Source: Gongronella butleri
Taxonomy: Eukaryota; Mucoromycota; Mucoromycetes; Mucorales; Cunninghamellaceae
DNA length: 64,000 nt
Reading direction: 5' to 3'
Assembly (NCBI GenBank): GCA_025201375.1
Contig: JAIWZP010000002.1
Coordinates: 930,001 to 994,000 of the forward strand
The notes under the pieces: generated by a model
The model's database searches: none
What the model saw: the letters and a program-made list of their open reading frames with translations, nothing else
What the model was told of the DNA's origin: nothing
Translations under genes and position numbers: made by a program
Shown: in pieces, positions 58,432-64,000 of the stretch
How the letters are laid out: every line of letters begins with the position of its first letter
Numbering within the stretch: position 1 is the stretch's first letter

Positions 58432-59764
58432 CTAGGCAGTGACATTGCGCGGCAGCTTGTCGTGTGGCGTCGGCAGCGGCAGGTTCTTGAAATAATTATG
58501 ACTCAGGCACTAGAATGCGAAAAACAAAGAAAAAAAAGTTTAGTGTCCGTGACGCGCGCGATTTCTTCGCGTCGCCAAGTAAGAATTTACGTGTTCGGCG
58601 GGCCATCGGCGCTTGGGGTCATAGACAAGCATCTTTTCCAACAAGTCAATGGCGTCGTGACTGGCAGCAATAAAGTATTGATGGAGCGACACCTTGGGGA
58701 ACGATTTGAATTGGATATAATCCGACAGCGACGTCATGCCCTACGAACAGATGGAAAGAAAAAAAAAGTTTGGTGAGTATTGGGCGCGCTTTCAGGGCAC
58801 ACAGCGCGTTTTTTTGGGCGCGCGGGGCACGCGAGTTCCTTTTTTTTTTTTTTTTTTTACCGGCCAGTCCTTTTCGGTGGGCGTGCCCATGGCGGAAAAC
58901 ATTTTTGTGAGCTGGTCCATGTCCGAGTCGCCTGCGATAAAAGGCGTGCGCAGCATCAGCTCGGCAAAGATGCAGCCGACGGACCAAATGTCGATGGCAT
59001 ACGTGTATTCCTTTGCGCCAAACAGCAGCTCGGGCCCGCGGTACCAGCGTGTCACCACCTGCGATGTCATCTGGCGCGACGCATCGCCCCAGTCGCGCGC
59101 CAGGCCGAAATCCGCAATCTTTAGCACGCCGTCGGCCGTCAGCAGCAAATTGTTCGGTTTCATATCGCGGTGCAAAATGTAGTGTCGGTGGCAGTGATCC
59201 AGTCCGCGCAGCATCATCACCATCCACGCCTTGATGTCGGCAGGCATGAACAGCAGTCGCTTATTCTTGATCACTTGCTCCAAATCAGAATCAAGGTACT
59301 CGAGCACCAAATTCAGACTCGTCTTGTGCGAAAACACATCAATCAACTACAATGCACAATAAAAAACCAAATTGAGCATTTCCCCTTCCACTCATTTGCA
59401 TGCGAAAAAAAAAAAGGCGCGTTTGTTACCTCGATGATGTTGGGGTGTCTCAGCTCTTGCAGGTATTTGACCTCACGGATCGCCGTCAAATCAAGCCCGT
59501 CCTTGAACTGACCCATTTTGATCTTTTTGACGGCCACTACTCTGTTTGTCTCGCGCTGTCGTGCTACAGGAAGAAGCACACGATCAGTTTCTCGCTGTCC
59601 ATGGTGGCAAAATGGCACAAAACATGTGTATTTCCGTCGTTTTTGCCCCAATTTTTACCTCTGTATACCACAGCGTATGTGCCCTCGCCAATCTTGGCAT
59701 CCTTTTGATATTTTTTCTCAACATGCAGGTTCGCCTCTTCGGCAATGTCAATATGATCTAGCAT
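58432..59764 (-). CDS. CDK7/Kin28-like CDK-activating and TFIIH kinase
   Basis: Exons 59764-59659, 59563-59430, 59346-58861, 58740-58591 and 58509-58432 (TAG) give 317 residues. All kinase motifs are present: glycine loop KIGEGTYAVVYR, lysine in VVAVKKIKMG, C-helix DLTAIREVKYLQEL (CDK7 class, TAxRE), catalytic loop HRDMKPNNLLLT, DFGLARDWG, and the T-loop RQMTSQVVTRWYR followed by LLFGAKEYTYAIDIWSVGC. The protein is near the minimal catalytic length of the family. CDK7/Kin28 phosphorylates the RNA polymerase II CTD within TFIIH and, in many species, activates cell-cycle CDKs. The usual APE triplet of the T-loop reads GPE (WYRGPELL), an uncommon change. The start MLDHIDIAEEANLHVEKKYQ carries the typical KYQK just before the glycine loop. 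Confidence 0.94.
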
Positions 59765-60359
59765 GATCACGAAAAGATGAATGTAAAAAAAGACAAAGAA
59801 GAAAAAAAGGGCAAGACGGGCGCCCGCAGCGCCCAAGAAATACAGTAGAAAAAAAAGTCCGCGCGCACTCGTACAGTATTCTGCGCCTCCCAATCACCAA
59901 TTTGAGGTCAGCCATTGTACCGTACGTAAATCCTAAAATGTGCGACACATTCATGCAAACCCCCCCCCAAATTGTGCTGTTTACGCATCGTTCTCTCCCT
60001 GCTGCTATTCGATTGCATTCAAATTTGGTACACTGCGAGCAACAGCCGTTCTGCACGACCAGGAAACGTTTGACAATCAAATGGCAATCGCCACCGCTGT
60101 TGTGTAGGCTGTCAACCGAAAAAAAAACGCAACTGGCCACTCTCTTGACAGCTGCGCCGTCCATTTACAGTAAGTTTGAGAGTATCATATGATACTCCTA
60201 CTTTACTGTATGATAAATGATAAAATGTAGCGGATGAAAGCCATACAGTATTATTACGGTAAACGGTATGTACACTCTTCTACTGTACACTGAGGTTTTG
60301 CGCGATTGACCGGGTACCGGTATGTCGCAATACTGTAAAAATTAAAAAATGAACCTGTT
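59765..60359. other. Promoter-side spacer of CDK7, TACAGTA-rich
   Basis: From about 59850 the TACAGTA/TACTGTA heptamer and GTATCATATGATAC palindromes become frequent. No gene is supported. Confidence 0.5.
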
Positions 60360-61400
60360 AGCACCATTTTCCAACTTTGCCGGCTTGTTGTGCCTCCAGA
60401 AAATTTTTTACAGTCTACAGTACCTGCCCGCCAATGAAAGATACGTCTCGGCATAAACTACGGCCCAGTGCTCAAGACGGATCTTCCCGATTTTTTTTTT
60501 GGACTTGAAAAAGCCAAAAATGTCAGATTTGTTCTATTTTCCGTTTACCTCGTCATCTGCTTGGTCGACGCCGGTCAAAAATGCCTGCATCGCATTCAGC
60601 GCGAAATTTGCAACAAAAAAGCTTAAACCCCCAAAGCGCTACGTCCACTTTTGAAAAATTCAGGGGTCACTCAGGGGTCACACTTTTCAAGCTCAGAAAG
60701 TGCCAAATTTGGGAAATTTCGAACTCCGAATGATCAATGCATCTCAAACAGGTAACTTCGACAATTTGCTCTTGGCAGACAAAATGGCACGACGCCTCAA
60801 CGTCAGAAAATTGCCCAGAGAGTGACGCATGAACGGCGATCGACTGGAGAAAAGTGCCTACTTTAGGCAAGATTTTTTTCTAAAAATTTAAGGTTTGACA
60901 CTTCCAAATTTAGGTGCGTAAATTGCATGGAATTTTTTTTACTGTATTTTTTTTTGCAGGTTTTTGTGCGCTGTAGAATGGGCTGCAAGCTGGTGAAATG
61001 ACCGATGCAAAAAGTTAAAACTCAAGCTAGCGCCCTGCAAGTCATCTCATTATATGCTTTGATCCCCTATTTTTTATTAAACATGACATAAAAATCGGGG
61101 GTTGACTAGACAGCTGTCGAGCAAATCGCCATTGAATTTTTTTGTTGAAAAAGTGTATTTTCTCGGTCAGTTTTGATGATCAGATCGCAGTGAAACTTAT
61201 TTCATTCGGTGGAGATTCAGCAGCAGCATTCGACACGCTAAAAGCATCGTTGGTTATCTTTCCAGTTGTCGAGAAAAGAAAGTTTGAAGAAACTTGATCT
61301 AATGTTTGATCGACTTTTGCAAGCCCGGGCAAAGTTCATTCATCGGGCAAGCAAACAATCAGGAAATGACACCCGAGTGCGTCTCTTTCGATCGGTGTCA
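60360..61400 (+). repeat. Dispersed repeat family B, copy 3
   Basis: It is collinear with 1660-2570 (TGTGCCTCCAGAAAATTTTT, GCATCGCATTCAGCG, GGTGAAATGACCGATGCAAAA). From 61030 it is collinear with 36841-37175 (GAGCAAATCGC, GCATTCGACA, GATCGACTTTTGCAAGC, GGAAATGACACCC). It is the longest B copy, without a conserved open frame. Confidence 0.75.
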
Positions 61401-62299
61401 TTTCACCGCGATCCACAAAACATTTTGTGAGACTCGTGCCAGATTTGTGGAAATGTCATAATTTTGAATTCATTTGCACAACGACTTGGTGGTCGATTCC
61501 TGGTTTGAACGGTTTTTCAAAGAGTCGCGTCGGTAAAAAAATTACGTGTAGATTTTGGGTCACTCAACCATGATGATGTGTGGCATTTATAGTATTTCTG
61601 CATTTGTAAAAATGTCGAGATTTCGAATTCATCATCTGCAAAACGATCCAGTCAATCTTGAGGTTTCATCATGTTGTGTTGTTGAATAAGGCTCCCGGCG
61701 AAATGGTCAAAGGGCAAAGGGCGGGAAGCTATCGATTCATGATTTGTGTTGGTCATCAATCATGGATTTGTGTCAATTCTTGAAAACGGCGCATGATGCA
61801 ACGAAAACTGACTGCCCGATCAACGTCTGGTTTTTTAATTTTTCTTTCATACGTAGTAGAGAGACGCACGCTGAAAAAGTCATGAGGCAAAGTTTGACGA
61901 TGATCGAATCATGATTTTACCGCGAAATGAATTTTACAAAAACGCGCTCTCATACAGCCAAATTTTCGGCAATGCCGTGCTTTCCGACAAACCACATGAT
62001 TGACCTTTGGATTTTTATTTTTTCTGAGAAGAAAGAAGAGAGGAGCAAGCAACATCCACTACTGTACATATAAAAGTTTCGTGGAGCTACGATGAGTAGT
62101 CCTTGGTGACGAATTTTTTTTCAAATTTATACAGTATTAGAAAAAAAGGGGGGTCAGCAGGTCATCAAAATGCATCTGGAGGGTCACCCGCTTTGAGAGG
62201 GTCACCCGCTCAGGTCTCTCAAATCCGTTTGGCAACCTACTGTACACATTGGACATCTGAGAGTCATATCATTTGTTGGTGCATTGACCCCTTCTTTCT
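61401..62299. other. AT-rich spacer between repeats
   Basis: No gene, RNA or known element is recognised. TACTGTA/TACAGTA motifs reappear from 62060. Confidence 0.35.
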
Positions 62300-62600
62300 A
62301 AGCGAATCTGCAATAAAAATCGGCGGGGGTCGATCAAGCTGTTTTAGAAGAGGAATACTGTTCTATGGGCAATCAAAACCAAATTTTAGAAAATGGAATC
62401 ACTTTTGGTCGTACGCTGGTGAAACTGGCCGGTTCATCCGACAGAGAATCGAATTCTGCATTTATTATCACAACAGCTTGCGATCCTTTGTCTTGTCCAT
62501 TGCCGAGAAAAACGAGCGAAGCTGAAATGTTGATTGGGCGTTGCAAGCGTACAAAAGCTGCGCATCATCGTTTTGCCGAGAATGGATAAAATGACCCCCT
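62300..62600 (+). repeat. Dispersed repeat family B, diverged copy 4
   Basis: GAATCTGCAATAAAAATCGG, GTGAAACTGG, a GCGTTGCAAGC block and AAATGACCCCC follow the order seen at 36895-37170 and 61095-61385. It runs directly into the left end of an A copy. Confidence 0.6.
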
Positions 62601-62910
62601 TTTGCATGTCTTTCCACTTGTAAGATTTAAGCCTGGTCGAATAGCAGCTTGACGTGCTAGAGACATACAAAATTGTGAATTTATGGAGCATTGTCAATTT
62701 TCTTGCCAACGATCAGATCAACCCCCGGTTTTTACTCCTGTTCTGAAAAGAGAGAGACCAAAACGCTCATATGTCAAAATTTTATGGAGCTGCAAGAAGC
62801 ACTCGAAGACTCGATGGTGCGCCACATCATCGATTTTCAAAAATGACGATTTTCCATCGATTTTCCAAGGGGTACAGTCACGAATTTTAACCTGGCAAAA
62901 CTTGTCAAGC
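62590..62910 (+). repeat. Dispersed repeat family A, truncated copy 6
   Basis: TGGTCGAATAGCAGC, GTGCTAGAGACA, AATTGTGAATTTATGG, GAAAAGAGAGAGACC and TTTTCCAAGGGGTACAGTCA match 35984-36210. Similarity stops soon after the GTACAGTCA anchor. Confidence 0.75.
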
Positions 62911-63700
62911 AAGAGGCAAACGCGCACAAAGGGCGCGCGAGCCGACGCGCTCGGAGCCAACGCGTAGTAGTGGCGCGTCAATGGCGCGTTAAAAAAAAGA
63001 AAAAAGAAAAAAGAAAAAAGAAAAAAAAGAAATGAATTGACACTCGAGCGACCAGCAGATCATCCTCGTTTACGTTTATGATACTGTAACAAGAATCGTG
63101 TGTACGTACCTGTACTCGTGCCTGGCCAAGACGCGCATGGTGTGGCAGCAAGGCAAACATATCATATGAATCAATCAAGAAAAGAAAAAAGGAAACAAGC
63201 AAGCAAGAAATAAAGTCAAGATCAAGCACTGACCCGCTCAGCCCAAAGACACGTGCACCCTGACCAGTGTCTAGCCAATACTGTACTGGTGTGCAATGTA
63301 CGGCATTGGCGGCAAATTGAAACAAAAGAAATCGAACAAACCAAGAATGCACGCAAAAATCAAGCAAAGATCAGTGCATCCATCCATGTCATACTGTATC
63401 ATACAGTATTATGTGCACTTCAATTATCATACAAGCGCAAGCCAATGATGGCGCGCAAGGCGCGACAGTGGCGGCGTATTAAAAAAAAGTAAGCAACGAA
63501 ACGTGCAAACAAAACAGGCAAACCGTGCATAGGCACCCAATTCACGTACCTGATCCGCATTGGCGCACCTCGACAAGTCTCGCTCCCACGCATCCAATTA
63601 CTGTATGGGTACAGTATCAGCCGACTTTCTAGTCAATCGTCGGATCGATAGAAAATCGACTCTGTCAAATCTCATTTACAGTATCATAGTACAGTACCTC
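62911..63700. other. Spacer with A(6)G repeats and TACTGTA motifs
   Basis: AAAAAAG units repeat at 62992-63031. Several TACTGTA/TACAGTA motifs lie at 63078, 63280, 63390-63410 and 63600-63620. No gene is supported. Confidence 0.45.
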
Positions 63701-63850
63701 GTAAAAAATCGAATGAAGGCTGCTAGAACCGTATGAAGACTTCGCGAACGACGTTCGTAAAAAGAATCAAACAAAAGGTTGAAGAATTCGCAAACGTTCG
63801 TAAAAAAAATCGAACGAACTTTGTGAAGAATTTACGAACGTTCGCATGAT
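63701..63850 (+). repeat. Short tandem array with CGTAAAAAATCGAA / GAACGTTCG unit
   Basis: Three units of about 43-55 bp begin CGTAAAAA at 63701, 63756 and 63799. Each carries a TGAAGA block and ends in an AACGTT-type palindrome. Confidence 0.7.
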
Positions 63851-64000
63851 ATGATATGATACAGGAGGATCAATATGATACTACTACTGTAATACAACAG
63901 TAATCTTTAGGGATCGTTTTGACCTCGTATGTTATTTATACAGTAATACAGTATGTTGTTTTGGCCCTAATTTTACAGTATGCAACAAAATGCATTTTCT
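63851..64000. repeat. ATGATATGATAC / TACAGTA-rich end of window
   Basis: Dense ATGATA and TACAGTA motifs to the last base. No gene is seen. Confidence 0.5.

Noticed and set aside
62103..62525. A 140-codon plus-strand open frame
   Set aside because: It overlaps repeat B copy 4 and is not preserved in the other copies.

Overview
This is nuclear DNA from a eukaryote, most likely a fungus. The genes are split by many short introns (I count about 71 in 18 gene models). Introns mostly start GTAAG/GTAxx and end in a long T run before the AG, and TATA boxes sit about 90-112 bp upstream of several ATGs. The gene content is fungal: an ApsA/Num1-type cortical PH protein, a bifunctional ADE5,7 protein, an Stc1-domain protein, an Ldb/PtaB-type LIM-binding protein and a Yap-type bZIP. 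I cannot name the species. The very long homopolymers and CG-rich codons flanked by AT-rich spacers would fit an early-diverging fungus, but that is an inference.

Layout. 1-788: 3' part of an unrecognised gene. 789-4139: spacer with a broken copy of that gene, a tRNA-like relic, repeat family B and TACAGTA-rich DNA. 4140-9557: DsbA-like protein (+), Cyp40 cyclophilin (-), ADE5,7 (-). 9558-12750: two tandem copies of repeat family A. 12751-24330: secreted SH3-NlpC/P60 protein (-), GNAT acetyltransferase (-), UBP6/USP14 (+), RMD5/GID2 (-), short-chain dehydrogenase (+), small SET protein (-). 24331-28852: spacer with a third A copy. 28853-46318: multi-START membrane protein, ACC-synthase-like aminotransferase and ApsA/Num1-like anchor, all (+). 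48692-52384: bZIP factor (-) and galactokinase (+), divergent. 52385-55070: inverted A copy. 55071-59764: Stc1-domain protein (-), LIM-binding protein (+), CDK7-like kinase (-). 59765-64000: repeats B and A, TACAGTA-rich DNA and a short tandem array.

No operon or obvious defence or biosynthetic cluster is present. Functional themes recur: ubiquitin/proteasome and the GID E3 (UBP6, RMD5), Hsp90 co-chaperone (Cyp40), transcription (CDK7, bZIP, Ldb, Stc1, SET), and lipid transfer or cortex (START, Num1-like). Three divergent promoters are short enough to be shared: bZIP/galactokinase, Stc1/Ldb and GNAT/UBP6.

The most unusual observations are these. First, a non-coding dispersed repeat (family A) whose five main copies are diverged yet keep near-identical internal spacing. 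Second, an 18-residue QTD tandem array in the dynein-anchor-like protein, resembling a multivalent LC8 docking array. Third, three GC-AG introns in 64 kb. Exon coordinates were worked out by hand from splice motifs, reading-frame continuity and family similarity; no database search was run.
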